Under the pieces are notes generated by a model that was not told the DNA's origin, ran no database searches, and worked only from the letters and a program-made list of their open reading frames with translations. Source: an uncultured Oscillospiraceae bacterium (GTDB taxonomy: Bacteria; Bacillota; Clostridia; Oscillospirales; Oscillospiraceae). From it: 64,000 nt of DNA. How positions within the stretch are numbered: the stretch's first letter is position 1; each line of letters begins with the position of its first letter. This document shows, piece after piece, positions 15,544-24,278 of this stretch. The stretch spans positions 1-64,000 of the forward strand of contig CANRLF010000007.1 of the NCBI GenBank assembly GCA_947631395.1, written 5' to 3'. Made by a program: the position numbers and the translations under genes.

Positions 15544-17433
15544 TCACACCAGCCGGCACCTGAAAAGCCGCGAGGAGTTTGCCGGGACCGTCACCGTGTC
15601 CCCGGAATATTCAAGCTCCCTGCCAAGAAGGTCCGGCCCCGGTTCCGGCTCCGCCGCGCCGACGCTGAGAAGGTCCAGCTTCACCCTCTCCTCCGCCTCG
15701 GAGTTCGATATGACCCCCACTATTACCTCCTCGTCCGTGAACCTTGCGATGGCGAACACGTTGCCCTCACAGTAGACGAACTTCATCCCGCCCCGGCGGA
15801 GGGCCACGCTCCCGGCCTTCAGATGTGCCAGGGCGCTGTACGTCCTGTAATTTACGGTATCCTTGAAGTCCCTGCCCCAGGGCATGGGCCAGCGGCACCC
15901 CTCATTTGTGCCAAGCGTGCCGCCGATGGCGGCCTCGTCGCCGTAATATATGCTTGCCGCCCCGGGGAGCAGGAATTGGAACACCGCCGCCGCCACCCAT
16001 TGATCCGCCGATATGGCCGGGTCATTGTGGAGCCTTGATATATCGTGACTGCCGATCAGGTTAAACTGATTTTCCTGTATGGCCCACGGAAGCTTCGAAA
16101 GGTGCTGTGTCACCCTCGCCCGGACGTCCTGCGCGGTCATCTTGTAATTTGCGTCCCGTATGGCCGCCAGTCCCTCCACGAAGTGGTCCACCTGTCCGAA
16201 AAAGCTCCTTATGACCCTGGCACAGCCGAAGTAGTTCATGGGCGAGTCCCACTCGTCCCCCTGAAGGTACTGGGCGCAGTCGCCCCAGTCCTCCGCCAGG
16301 ATATACGCCTCCGGCTCCTCCTCCCTTATGGCCCTTCGTATCTCCGGCCACAGCTCATGGGCCAACTGTACGTCGTCCCTCCGGGCGAAGGTGTCCGCCA
16401 CGTCGAAGCGCCAGCCGTCAATGTCATATGGCGGCTTCAGCCACTTTCTTAGCACCGAGTCGCTTTTCCGGTAAATTATATCCCTCAGCTCCCCCGAGGT
16501 ATAGTTCAGCGTCGGTAGCCCCTCGTTGCCGTACCAGTAGTGGGCGCGGCCCCTTTTGTCGAAGAAATAATATTTCCTCTCCACGCTGTCCGGGTTGTTG
16601 TACGCCCCCTCGGTCTTGGGGAAAAACTCGCCGTTCCTGTTAAACCACCTGTGGGCCGCCCCGGTGTGGTTGATGGATATGTCGAGTATGACCCTTATTC
16701 CCATGGCGTGGGCGGCCTTAGTGAGGTCCGCCAGGGCCTGGTCCCCGCCAAAGTGCGGGTCCACATGGAAATAGTCAACGCAGTCATACTTGTGCACCGA
16801 CGGCCCCATGAATATCGGGTTCAGATAGATCGCCGTGACTCCCAGGTCCTTGAGATACCCAAGCTTCCCCCGGATGCCCTGAAGGTCCCCTCCGTAAAAG
16901 TCCATGCACCGGCCGTGCTCATAGTCCATGGGCTCCGCGTCCCAATCCTCCACCTTCAGGCACTTATGCCCGCCCAGGGAGTATTCCCCGGTCCTCACGT
17001 CGTTCGACTCATCGCCGTTACAAAACCTCTCCGGGAATATCTGATAAAATACCGCGTCCTTCACCCACCCGGGCTGTACGTAATCGGCCAACAGCGCGAA
17101 ATCATACGTGTGATCCGGCACGTATGTGGTAACGCCCCTCTGGGTGTAATAGTACACCGCCTCCGGCGCGACTATATAGAAGTGGTACTGTATCCTGTTC
17201 TCGGTCATCTTCAGCCTCGCCTCATAATAGCGAAGGCCGTGCTTTTTGAAGGCGACGCGCATCTCGGTGAGCTCCTGAAGGCCGTTGTGCAGTGACCTTA
17301 GTATAACATGCCTCACCGGCGCGCACTCCGACACCCTGAGCCGCACCGTGACCGTCTCAAAAAGCTTCGGCTCCGGGTCACTTATGAAGTACTCCGTTCC
17401 GTCTGAATAGACGCTGTCAAGCCACTTTTCCAT
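15544..17433 (-). CDS. GH13 alpha-amylase family enzyme (neopullulanase / alpha-glucosidase type)
   Basis: This 629-residue protein has an N-terminal beta-sandwich (about 1-125) of the CBM34 type found in neopullulanases and cyclomaltodextrinases. A (beta/alpha)8 catalytic domain follows with GH13 regions I (LDISINHTG), II (GWRFDVADT, nucleophile Asp), III (AEDWGD, acid/base Glu) and IV (GSHDISR), then a C-terminal sheet domain. There is no signal peptide, so it acts on imported or stored maltodextrins. It overlaps the malQ stop. The start could be the ATG at 17433 or a GTG two codons earlier that overlaps the malQ stop. With malQ it forms an alpha-glucan utilisation pair. Confidence 0.92.
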   Translation of the reverse strand: MEKWLDSVYSDGTEYFISDPEPKLFETVTVRLRVSECAPVRHVILRSLHNGLQELTEMRVAFKKHGLRYYEARLKMTENRIQYHFYIVAPEAVYYYTQRGVTTYVPDHTYDFALLADYVQPGWVKDAVFYQIFPERFCNGDESNDVRTGEYSLGGHKCLKVEDWDAEPMDYEHGRCMDFYGGDLQGIRGKLGYLKDLGVTAIYLNPIFMGPSVHKYDCVDYFHVDPHFGGDQALADLTKAAHAMGIRVILDISINHTGAAHRWFNRNGEFFPKTEGAYNNPDSVERKYYFFDKRGRAHYWYGNEGLPTLNYTSGELRDIIYRKSDSVLRKWLKPPYDIDGWRFDVADTFARRDDVQLAHELWPEIRRAIREEEPEAYILAEDWGDCAQYLQGDEWDSPMNYFGCARVIRSFFGQVDHFVEGLAAIRDANYKMTAQDVRARVTQHLSKLPWAIQENQFNLIGSHDISRLHNDPAISADQWVAAAVFQFLLPGAASIYYGDEAAIGGTLGTNEGCRWPMPWGRDFKDTVNYRTYSALAHLKAGSVALRRGGMKFVYCEGNVFAIARFTDEEVIVGVISNSEAEERVKLDLLSVGAAEPEPGPDLLGRELEYSGDTVTVPANSSRLFRCRLV

Positions 17434-17435
17434 AC

Positions 17436-18881
17436 TCACCCCCGACCTGTTTCCTCGATGAGCCGCCGGAGCGCCGGTATCCTCCGCTCAAAGCTCTTAA
17501 GATCCGAAAGCCTCCACTCCCAGTTGGGACTGCCCACGGTCCCGGGCTCGTTAAGCCTCGCCCTGTCGTCCAGGTCCAGTATGTCCGCCATCGGCACGAT
17601 TGCCATCTCGGCCACTGACGTCATTATGTATCTTACAAGCTTCCTTGACGCCCTCACGTGCGGCGAGCCGTAGGGAAGCATCGCCCTGTTGAAGGCCGCC
17701 CGCTCCCGGCGGTCCCTGGCCTTATACCAGCCCATGACGGGCTGGTTGTCGTGGGTACCGGTGTAGACGAGCTGGTTTTCCCTTATCGGCTCGTTGGGGT
17801 TTGCGTAGGTGAACTCCGCCACATTCATGCCCGTCAGGCCATAGTGATCCCTGAGCTCCAGCACCTGCGGCCTCAGATCCCCCAGGTCCTCCGCCACTAT
17901 CCTTATATCCGGCATCCTGGCGTATATCTCGTCGAAGAGCTCATACCCCGGCGCCTCTATCCACTCCCCCTCCCGGGCCGTGGGACATGAGGCCGGTATC
18001 CTCCAGTACGTATCAAAGGCCCTGAAGTGGTCGATCCGCAGTATGTCATACAGCACCGAGGAATACCTCAGCCGCTCTATCCAGAATTTAAATCCGTTCC
18101 CCCTCAGCCGCTCCCAGTCGTAAATTGGATTGCCCCAGCGTTGACCGTCGGCGTTGAAGTAATCCGGCGGCACCCCCGCCACGCAGGAGGGCACGCCGTC
18201 GCCGTTTATCAGGAAATCCTCCCTGCTGGACCACACGTCCAGCGAGTCCAGCCCCACATAGAAGGGTATGTCGCCCATGATGAGTACTCCCCTGGAATTT
18301 GCGTATTCCTTCAGGGCCATCCACTGCCTGTAAAACTCAAACTGCGCGAACATCCGGTAGCCTATCTCGCCCTCAAGGTGCGAGATGTCATACTCCCCGT
18401 CAATTATCCACCGGCGCTGTTCCTCGGGCCACTCCGTCCAGCTTCTCAGTCCGTTTTGCGTTTTCAGGGCCACGAACACGGCGTACGGGTACACCCAGGG
18501 ATACTTTAAAAACTCCCTGTACTCCTCATCCGGCCTGAAGCTCTCAAACGCCATCCTCAGATAGCGTTCCTTGTGCTCCCTGGCCCCGGCGTAGTCTATC
18601 CTGTCACTCTCCTGCCCCCGGAAGCCCTCCGGCTCCTCAGGCAAAAGCCCTTGAGTGTACAGCTCGTCAATGTCTATGTAGCTCTCGTCCCCGGCGTAGG
18701 AGCTCAATGGCTGATACGGAGAGTTGCCAAAGCCCAGCGGATTTAACGGCAGTATCTGCCATATGCCCACCTTCGCCCTTGCCAGCATATCCACGAACCT
18801 GTACGCCTCTTTTCCGAAGCTCCCAATGCCGTACCTCGACGGCAGAGACGCCACGGGCATCAGAATACCGCTTGTCCTCAT
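17436..18881 (-). CDS. malQ: 4-alpha-glucanotransferase (amylomaltase)
   Basis: The 481-residue product is GH77. It has the opening ASLPSRYGIGSFGKEAYRFVD, GIWQILPLNPLGFGNSPYQP, the nucleophile region RIDHFRAFDTYWRIP, EDLGDLRPQVLELRD with the acid/base Glu, and YTGTHDNQPVMGWY. It transfers maltodextrin segments between chains and releases glucose. Length and motifs are those of a classic bacterial MalQ without extra modules. It is overlapped at both ends (ATGA with the acetyltransferase upstream, GTGA with GH13 downstream), so it sits inside the murD-led operon. GGAGGGA precedes the ATG. Confidence 0.95.
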   Translation of the reverse strand: MRTSGILMPVASLPSRYGIGSFGKEAYRFVDMLARAKVGIWQILPLNPLGFGNSPYQPLSSYAGDESYIDIDELYTQGLLPEEPEGFRGQESDRIDYAGAREHKERYLRMAFESFRPDEEYREFLKYPWVYPYAVFVALKTQNGLRSWTEWPEEQRRWIIDGEYDISHLEGEIGYRMFAQFEFYRQWMALKEYANSRGVLIMGDIPFYVGLDSLDVWSSREDFLINGDGVPSCVAGVPPDYFNADGQRWGNPIYDWERLRGNGFKFWIERLRYSSVLYDILRIDHFRAFDTYWRIPASCPTAREGEWIEAPGYELFDEIYARMPDIRIVAEDLGDLRPQVLELRDHYGLTGMNVAEFTYANPNEPIRENQLVYTGTHDNQPVMGWYKARDRRERAAFNRAMLPYGSPHVRASRKLVRYIMTSVAEMAIVPMADILDLDDRARLNEPGTVGSPNWEWRLSDLKSFERRIPALRRLIEETGRG

Positions 18882-19411
18882 AGCTTTCCCTCCATGTTAT
18901 CCTTATTTATCTCCCTGTCGTAGGCGACCCTCTCGGCGCCGTCTTTGAGATATATCACCCCGCGGCAGATATATCCGTTCTTCTCCAGGGTATGCCTCAT
19001 CGTAAGATTGTCCCTGTGGGTGTCGCACCTTGCCCATGTCCTGCCTGCCCCGGAGGCCATGGCGGCGCAGTAGTCCATTATCCCGGACGCCACGCCCATC
19101 CCCCTCGCCGCCGGGTCCACGGCGATGCGGTGGATTATGCCGTACTCCTCAACGTCCGCTCCCCACCGCCCCTGGCTTATGACGTCATATGTGGGCTCGT
19201 GGCCCACATACACCGCCGCCGTGGCGATGACCCTGCCCTCGTCCGTGACCACGTAGGCCCTGCCTGAGTCTATATCCTTAAGGACCGCGTCCGCGTCCGG
19301 GTATCCGTCCTGCCACTGGTCCACGCCCGCGGCTCGCAGTGACCTTCTGGCCTCGTCGTAAAGCTCGGCTATCCTCGCCACGTCCTTTTCCGTGGCCCTT
19401 CGTATTGTCAT
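18878..19411 (-). CDS. GNAT-family N-acetyltransferase
   Basis: The 177-residue product begins with the usual MTIRRATEKDVARIAELYDEA and carries the acetyl-CoA loop in IAVDPAARGMGVASGIMDYC (R/Q-x-x-G-x-G/A pattern). It ends with ...HTLEKNGYICRGVIYL. The acceptor is unknown. The start at 19411 is chosen because GGAG lies nine bases upstream and the family begins there; an in-frame ATG (19426) and a TTG (19441) inside the capA end are weaker alternatives. It lies between capA and malQ with tight spacing. Confidence 0.85.
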   Translation of the reverse strand: MTIRRATEKDVARIAELYDEARRSLRAAGVDQWQDGYPDADAVLKDIDSGRAYVVTDEGRVIATAAVYVGHEPTYDVISQGRWGADVEEYGIIHRIAVDPAARGMGVASGIMDYCAAMASGAGRTWARCDTHRDNLTMRHTLEKNGYICRGVIYLKDGAERVAYDREINKDNMEGKL

Positions 19412-19427
19412 CTTCGCCGTCTCCATA

Positions 19428-20591
19428 TCACATCTGCTCAAGTATATATTCCTTCACCTCTGAAAGGGCACTGCGCTTCCAGTCCCCCCGGCTCTCCAGC
19501 TCCGCCAGCGGGCATATGACCGCGAAATCCAGGGCCTCCCCCGGCACCCGGCCTCCCCGCTTGGGATCCGCGAAGCTCTCCCGCCACTTCTCCTCGTCGG
19601 CGTCCCTATATTTGTCGGGGTAGAGATATATCTGCTGTCTTTTCGTGGCGGCGATGAACATTTTCGCCGCCAGCGGCGCAAGCAGCTCATACTCCCCCTC
19701 CGGCACGTCGCGGAATATGGCCGGGAGCTCCCCCGGCACAACGCGCTCCGTCCCCCTGTCTATCCTTATGCCCATGGGCTCAAAGGAAAACCCCTCCGCT
19801 GTGAACGTCACCTTCAGCAGTACCCCCTTCTCCGTGTTGAACTGGGCCCGCTGATAGTCCGTGTCAAATATGAAATTCCCCAGGGAGTAGAATATTGCCT
19901 TCTCCCCGCGAAGCTCGTAATTCATTGGCACATGGGGATGGTGGCACACCACGACGTCCGCCCCCATGTCGAGGTATTTAAGATACCTGTCCCTCGTGTA
20001 GGGCGACGGCAGCGCCGTGAACTCCTCCCCCCCGTGGCAGACGACCACGCACCAGCGGCAGGAGCTCTTGATTTCGTCTATGTTCCTCTTTATGGCCTCC
20101 ATGTCGCTCCAGCTCAGGCACCCGGCGGTGTTCTCCCCCGCCGGCCGGCAGGCCCTCTGATAGCCCACGCCGAAAAGGCCGATCCCCCCGGCCTCGGGCA
20201 ATATTATCGGCCTTGCGGCGCTCTTGCTGTCCGGCCCCGCGCCGATGGTCCTGGCCCCGTGGGCCCTCGCCTGGTCGATGGTGCTCTCCAGCCCCTCGGG
20301 CCCCGCGTCCATGATGTGGTTGTTGCAGATATTCCATATATCCGCCCCCATCCTGTCAAGGACCTTCCCGACAGCCGGGTCCATGGTGTGAATGAGCTGT
20401 TTGGCCCCGGCGCCGCCGGCACTTTTCCTGCCACTTATGAGCGGCCCCTCCACATTTGCCACAACGTGGTCGGCGGAGCTGAGAAAGGCCAGTATCTCCG
20501 GGGCGATCAGCCCCTCGTCCTCCCACCGGCCGTCCATGTACCTGTCAAACCCGATGTCGCCGGTGAAAATAAGCGATGTGGTGTCCTTCAT
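19428..20591 (-). CDS. CapA-family protein (poly-gamma-glutamate synthesis type, metallophosphatase fold)
   Basis: This 387-residue protein shows the PGA_cap/CapA pattern: FTGDIGFDRYMD, ANVEGPL, WNICNNHIMDAG, the central VVCHGGEEF and DVVVCHHPHVPMNYEL, and IFYSLGNFIFD. Conserved Asp, Asn and His residues could bind metal. No signal peptide or anchor is visible, unlike true CapA, so it may be a soluble relative. The family name does not prove capsule synthesis. The ATG at 20591 has GGTGAT five bases before it; a GTG three codons earlier overlaps the murD stop. It follows murD directly. Confidence 0.85.
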   Translation of the reverse strand: MKDTTSLIFTGDIGFDRYMDGRWEDEGLIAPEILAFLSSADHVVANVEGPLISGRKSAGGAGAKQLIHTMDPAVGKVLDRMGADIWNICNNHIMDAGPEGLESTIDQARAHGARTIGAGPDSKSAARPIILPEAGGIGLFGVGYQRACRPAGENTAGCLSWSDMEAIKRNIDEIKSSCRWCVVVCHGGEEFTALPSPYTRDRYLKYLDMGADVVVCHHPHVPMNYELRGEKAIFYSLGNFIFDTDYQRAQFNTEKGVLLKVTFTAEGFSFEPMGIRIDRGTERVVPGELPAIFRDVPEGEYELLAPLAAKMFIAATKRQQIYLYPDKYRDADEEKWRESFADPKRGGRVPGEALDFAVICPLAELESRGDWKRSALSEVKEYILEQM

Positions 20592-20596
20592 CAATA

Positions 20597-21784
20597 TCAC
20601 CCAAGCACAAGCTTCAAAAACGCGTCGCCGCGCTCCTCAAAGTTCCTGAAATACCCATATGACGCCGCCGCCGGCGACAGCACACACGCCCCGCCCTCCG
20701 GCGTTATCGCCCTGGCAAGCTCCACCGCCCCCTTAAGGTCCCTCTCATAGTGGCAGTTTTCAAGCTCCGCGACCTGCTCATATATCCGCCTTCCCGACTC
20801 ATAGGCGAATATATATTCATATTCCCTGTGGGCCCTGATGAAATCTATGAGCACGTCGTAGTTTATGTTCCTGTCCATGCCGCCGATGAGCACCGTTTTC
20901 GCGTTTTTTATGCTCCTCAGCGCCTCGATGGTCGCCTCCGGGATAGTTGAGATGGAGTCGTCATAGTAGTCCACCCCACCGACGGTAGCCACGTACTGCA
21001 TCCTGTGGGGAAGCCCCTCGAAATCAGCCAGCGCCCGCCTCACATCCCCGTCAGCACAGCCGTACACCTGTGTGCAGACGGCCTTGACGAACCTGGCGTT
21101 CAGCTGGTTGTGCTCCCCCGGCAGTCTCAGGTCGAACTCCGCCTTGCCGTCTTTCGGGATGACTATCCTCCGCGCCGCCGTCTCGATCTCCGGCACGTCG
21201 TCCCTGACGAACAGGAAGTCCCCCGGCCCCTGGTGGGTGGTGATATTTTTCTTTGCCTCAAAATATCTCTCCCTGGTGCCGTAATAGTCCAGGTGGTCCT
21301 CAAAGAGGTTCAAAAACACCGCCACGTGGGGCGAAAACCGCAAATTCGCCAGCTGATGGCAGGACATCTCAAATACTATGACGCTGTCCGCGTCGTATTC
21401 GTCGTACAGATCCAGACACGGCCTTCCTATGTTCCCCACGAGCTTCACCCTCTCCCCCAGGCACTCCCGCAGGACCTTATACATCATGGACGAGGTGGTG
21501 CTCTTCCCCTTGGTGCCCGTGACGCCCAGGGTCTGTGGGCCGAACTGCTCTAAAAAAAGCTCCGTCTGGGAGGTGTATTTCTCATTGAAGCTCTTTAAGT
21601 TTATCCCCGGGCTCTTGATGATGAGGTCATACTTCCCCCCGGGAAGCTCCTCCTCCCGTCCCTCAAACACATCGAGGCTCCTGACGTCGCACCTTGTCTT
21701 TATAAAAATTTCCGTGGACCTCCCCTCGCGTCCATAGCCCCATATGAGCACATCTTTCCCCGCGAGCCTCTCAGTGATCCTCAT
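20597..21784 (-). CDS. murD: UDP-N-acetylmuramoyl-L-alanine:D-glutamate ligase (short form)
   Basis: The 395-residue product has the N-terminal Rossmann-like domain (KDVLIWGYGREGRSTEIFI), the Mur ligase ATP loop GVTGTKGKSTTSSMMY, FEMSCHQLANL, FLNLFEDHLDYYGT, GEHNQLNARFVKAVC and the C-terminal DDSISTIPEATIEAL. MurD adds D-Glu to UDP-MurNAc-L-Ala in cytoplasmic peptidoglycan precursor synthesis. Family members usually run about 440-460 residues, so this one is compact. It lies outside a dcw cluster, at the head of an operon with capA and glucan genes. GGAGGGGATT precedes the ATG; longer starts at 21850 read through the promoter. Confidence 0.88.
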   Translation of the reverse strand: MRITERLAGKDVLIWGYGREGRSTEIFIKTRCDVRSLDVFEGREEELPGGKYDLIIKSPGINLKSFNEKYTSQTELFLEQFGPQTLGVTGTKGKSTTSSMMYKVLRECLGERVKLVGNIGRPCLDLYDEYDADSVIVFEMSCHQLANLRFSPHVAVFLNLFEDHLDYYGTRERYFEAKKNITTHQGPGDFLFVRDDVPEIETAARRIVIPKDGKAEFDLRLPGEHNQLNARFVKAVCTQVYGCADGDVRRALADFEGLPHRMQYVATVGGVDYYDDSISTIPEATIEALRSIKNAKTVLIGGMDRNINYDVLIDFIRAHREYEYIFAYESGRRIYEQVAELENCHYERDLKGAVELARAITPEGGACVLSPAAASYGYFRNFEERGDAFLKLVLG

Positions 21785-21832
21785 AATCCCCTCCGCGCGT
21801 ATAAGTCGCTGTGATATAAGTATTTTACCCGT

Positions 21833-21861
21833 ATTATACCACTTCCCCAAAATATATGCAA
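21833..21861 (-). promoter_or_regulatory. Promoter of the murD-capA-GNAT-malQ-GH13 operon
   Basis: The minus strand reads TTGCAT (21861-21856), a 17-base spacer and TATAAT (21838-21833), with an extended-10 TGG just before it. It lies about 50 bases ahead of the murD ATG. Confidence 0.88.
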
Positions 21862-21917
21862 CCGCCCATTCCCCTCCCGTCAGGTAAGTATTTATTTAGC
21901 GGCATCAGTAACGACGA

Positions 21918-22026
21918 GGCCATGCGCTTAGAAAAACAGCAGGAAACAGCCGCGAATAGGCCCGCAGGCCTTTTCGCGGCTGTTTTCGCACTTCTCTATT
22001 GTCGGAAAAAAGCCTGCGGCCTTTTT
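21918..22026 (+). repeat. Interspersed stem-loop repeat, copy A (left-truncated)
   Basis: It keeps the right end of hairpin 2 and the linker ACAGCAGG. Hairpin 3 (AACAGCCGCGAA pairing with TTCGCGGCTGTT around AGGCC-N4-GGCCT) is identical in design to copy B. The linker (TTCGCACTTCTCTATTG) and hairpin 4 (AAAAAAGCC, tgc, GGCCTTTTT) follow. The last bases overlap the stop codon of the anti-sigma-like gene on the minus strand. Confidence 0.8.
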
Positions 22027-23455
22027 ACTCAAAATGATACACATTCACCCATCCGGCCTCTCCGCCGGGATCAAATTCCGTTGAGAAAAGCTCATCGTCC
22101 GTGAACCAATCAAGCCATCCGCCGAAGCTCTCCGCGCCGTCACGTGTCAGGGTCCTCGCGGTGCGGGACTCAAGGTCCGCGACCACGGCGTATGAGCGGG
22201 CCTCTTCGCCATTGACGCCAAGCTCAACAAAAACCTTGTCGCCCTTTTCATTCCCGTAAATACGCACTGACCTTGGCTCAAATCCGGCGTCCACCGGAAG
22301 TGCCGTTTCACTGCCCGTCGTCAGGTCAACAACACTGAATTTGAGGTCTTTGCCCGTTCTGACAGCGTATTTTGAGTTCCCGATCAGCGTTATCCCGCCG
22401 TTCCCCACATCCTCCCGGAGAAAATCGCAGTCCAATAGCTCCACGTCCCTCAGAAGCTCCCGTCGCCGCCAGGTCCCGGGCTCCAGAGCCCAGACGTCCT
22501 TCTGATCCGAGCAAATAACCGTCCCGTCGTCGGCAAACCAGCACCGCTCCGGCTCCCGATCTGAAAGCTTACCAAGGCTTATAAATTCCCCATTTTTCAT
22601 GTCCGCCAGATACCACCGCGTAGTCCCCACGAGCTCCGGGCCATACTCATAATAGGCGAGCAAGACCACTGAGGCGTCGCTGTTTACCCGGCAGTCGACG
22701 AGGGAATTTCCGTAAAAATACTCCCCTGTCTCCGGGCCGCCGGCGTAGAGGTCAAAATTGGCCTTGTGGAAAACATCTGTGACCTTTCCGGTCTCCGGCT
22801 CAAATATAGAGGCCCCTCGGTAGTTGCGCGGGCAGACGAGCAGTCTGTTTCCCAGGTTCCGGACGATAAAATCTCCGTAGGGCTCTCCCTCCTCGGTTTT
22901 TATGTCCACGGCGATGTTCCCCTCGTGGTCGCACCAGTCAAACTCCGCCTTCACAGGCCCGTTTTCACCGGTGATCGGTACGCTCGCATGGTGCCAGTCC
23001 CGGCTCCTTGTAAGCTCCCCGTTTTGCGGCGTCCACACACCGGTGGCGACCCACCACTCATTTTTGTCGGTGAAGTACACAAACCCCCGTCCAACCGAGA
23101 AGGGCCCCAGGACCCTATAATGCTCCGCGCTGACGCCCCCGGCCATTATCTCGTACTCCCCACGGCTGTCCGAGCCGTCAGCGGCGTATGTACCGGCGGG
23201 CTCGTCCTCGCGGTCCAGGCGGTCATGGACTGAGTCGTTATTCACGCTGGCTCCGGTGAGCAGTGTAAAAACGTCATCCCTGAAGTCCTCATCCACCGCC
23301 AGGGCCGTGGCGAAGGTCATTATGCCAAGTATAGCCGCGGCGGCCAGAACTACCGGCCAGCGTAACCTGTGTCCGGTTTTCGCCGGTTTGACCGCGTCAC
23401 ATAAAAATTTGTCCGATATTTCTCCGAACGCCAAAAAAATATCCTCCGCGTTCAT
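22025..23455 (-). CDS. Predicted anti-sigma factor with large extracytoplasmic domain
   Basis: The product has 476 residues: a short cytoplasmic N-terminus (NAEDIFLAFGEISDKFLCDA), one transmembrane helix (about 33-52, VVLAAAAILGIMTFATALAV) and a long extracellular region of about 420 residues rich in repeated beta-strand-like Trp/Gly/Asp segments (possibly propeller-like). The N-terminus resembles that of the serpin protein at 27856 (EDI......I.D). It lies directly after an ECF sigma gene and overlaps it. I chose the second ATG (23455) because AAGGAGG lies seven bases upstream and it overlaps the sigma stop as ATGA. The ligand is unknown. Confidence 0.78.
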   Translation of the reverse strand: MNAEDIFLAFGEISDKFLCDAVKPAKTGHRLRWPVVLAAAAILGIMTFATALAVDEDFRDDVFTLLTGASVNNDSVHDRLDREDEPAGTYAADGSDSRGEYEIMAGGVSAEHYRVLGPFSVGRGFVYFTDKNEWWVATGVWTPQNGELTRSRDWHHASVPITGENGPVKAEFDWCDHEGNIAVDIKTEEGEPYGDFIVRNLGNRLLVCPRNYRGASIFEPETGKVTDVFHKANFDLYAGGPETGEYFYGNSLVDCRVNSDASVVLLAYYEYGPELVGTTRWYLADMKNGEFISLGKLSDREPERCWFADDGTVICSDQKDVWALEPGTWRRRELLRDVELLDCDFLREDVGNGGITLIGNSKYAVRTGKDLKFSVVDLTTGSETALPVDAGFEPRSVRIYGNEKGDKVFVELGVNGEEARSYAVVADLESRTARTLTRDGAESFGGWLDWFTDDELFSTEFDPGGEAGWVNVYHFE

Positions 23456-24009
23456 ATCCATCCCTCCTTTTCAAGATACACCCTCAGCTTCTCCCGCGAC
23501 CTGCGAAGCGACGCCTTAACACCCTGACGGCTCATGCCGGTTTCCCGGGCTATTTCATCCATGGGCTCCATGGCCCAGTAACGCCGCGTCATTATTTCCC
23601 TCGCCCTTGCCGGAAGGCCCTCCAAAAAACCGTTCAGCGCCACGGCAAGCTCCCGGCTCTCCACCGCGCCCTCGGTGGAATTATCCGCCGGAAGCACCTC
23701 CGCAAGCTCCTCGATACACGCCGTCGCCTCGCTCCCACCTCTCTTTGCCGCGGTGAGTCGCCGGTAACGGTCTATCGCGAGTCTCCGTATAAGCTTACCG
23801 AGAAACGGTCCAAGCCTCCGGGGCCTGTGTGGCGGCATGGAGTTCCAGGCCGCCAGATACGCGTCATTCACGCACTCGTCCCGGTCCTGCGTGTCTGTCA
23901 GCGCGTTACCGGCGATCTTGGTAAGATAATTTCCGTACTTCTCCGCGGTCTCGCTTATCGCCCTGTCGTCCCTCGCCCAGTAAAGCTCCACGATCTCTTT
24001 ATCCTCCAT
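23452..24009 (-). CDS. ECF-type RNA polymerase sigma factor
   Basis: This 185-residue protein has region 2 (EYG-like NYLTKIAGNALTDTQDRDECVNDAYLAAWNSMPP, then PFLGKLIRRLAIDRYRR) and region 4 (LPARAREIMTRRYWAMEPMDEIARETGMSRQGVKASLRRSREKL with a helix-turn-helix). The start at 24009 follows GGAGGTG by seven bases; the frame upstream runs through repeat DNA and is not coding. It heads a two-gene unit with its presumed membrane anti-sigma partner. It resembles the second ECF sigma at 30798, including the DxEECV-DtYLAAWN-MPP-RP core. A small inverted repeat, TGACC-N6-GGTCA, lies in its upstream region. Confidence 0.92.
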   Translation of the reverse strand: MEDKEIVELYWARDDRAISETAEKYGNYLTKIAGNALTDTQDRDECVNDAYLAAWNSMPPHRPRRLGPFLGKLIRRLAIDRYRRLTAAKRGGSEATACIEELAEVLPADNSTEGAVESRELAVALNGFLEGLPARAREIMTRRYWAMEPMDEIARETGMSRQGVKASLRRSREKLRVYLEKEGWI

Positions 24010-24110
24010 CACTCCACCTCCCATTTTTTGAGCCCTCTGCCATAATACTCGAAAAAATGACCCCAAAAGGTCACACCCCCACCGGTACGCAATCCCATTA
24101 TCAAATATTA

Positions 24111-24276
24111 GGACATGCGCCTTGCGAAAAATCCCTCTTGTTTTGCGAAGTGTATGGCCCTTCGGGCCATGCGCGTAGCAAAACAGCAGGAAACAGCCGC
24201 GAATAGGCCCGCAGGCCTTTTCGCGGCTGTTTCCGCACGTCCCCCCTTGCCTCAAAAGGCCCCGCCTTTTGAGGCA
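24111..24276 (+). repeat. Interspersed stem-loop repeat, copy B
   Basis: The order is: right arm of hairpin 1 (CTTGCGAAAAAT); outer stem TTGTTTTGC...GCAAAACAG enclosing hairpin 2 (ATGGCCC-ttc-GGGCCAT); linker CAGGA; hairpin 3 (AACAGCCGCGAA...TTTCGCGGCTGTT); linker TCCGCACGTCCCCCCTTG; hairpin 4 (TGCCTCAAAAGGC-ccc-GCCTTTTGAGGCA, 24248-24276). It ends two bases before the stop codon of the CDF transporter gene on the other strand. Confidence 0.85.
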
Positions 24277-24278
24277 TT

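Noticed and set aside
24010..24255. N-terminal extension of the ECF sigma at 23452
   Set aside because: Reads through repeat copy B and the promoter region, has no sigma-like sequence, and a good ribosome site supports the ATG at 24009.
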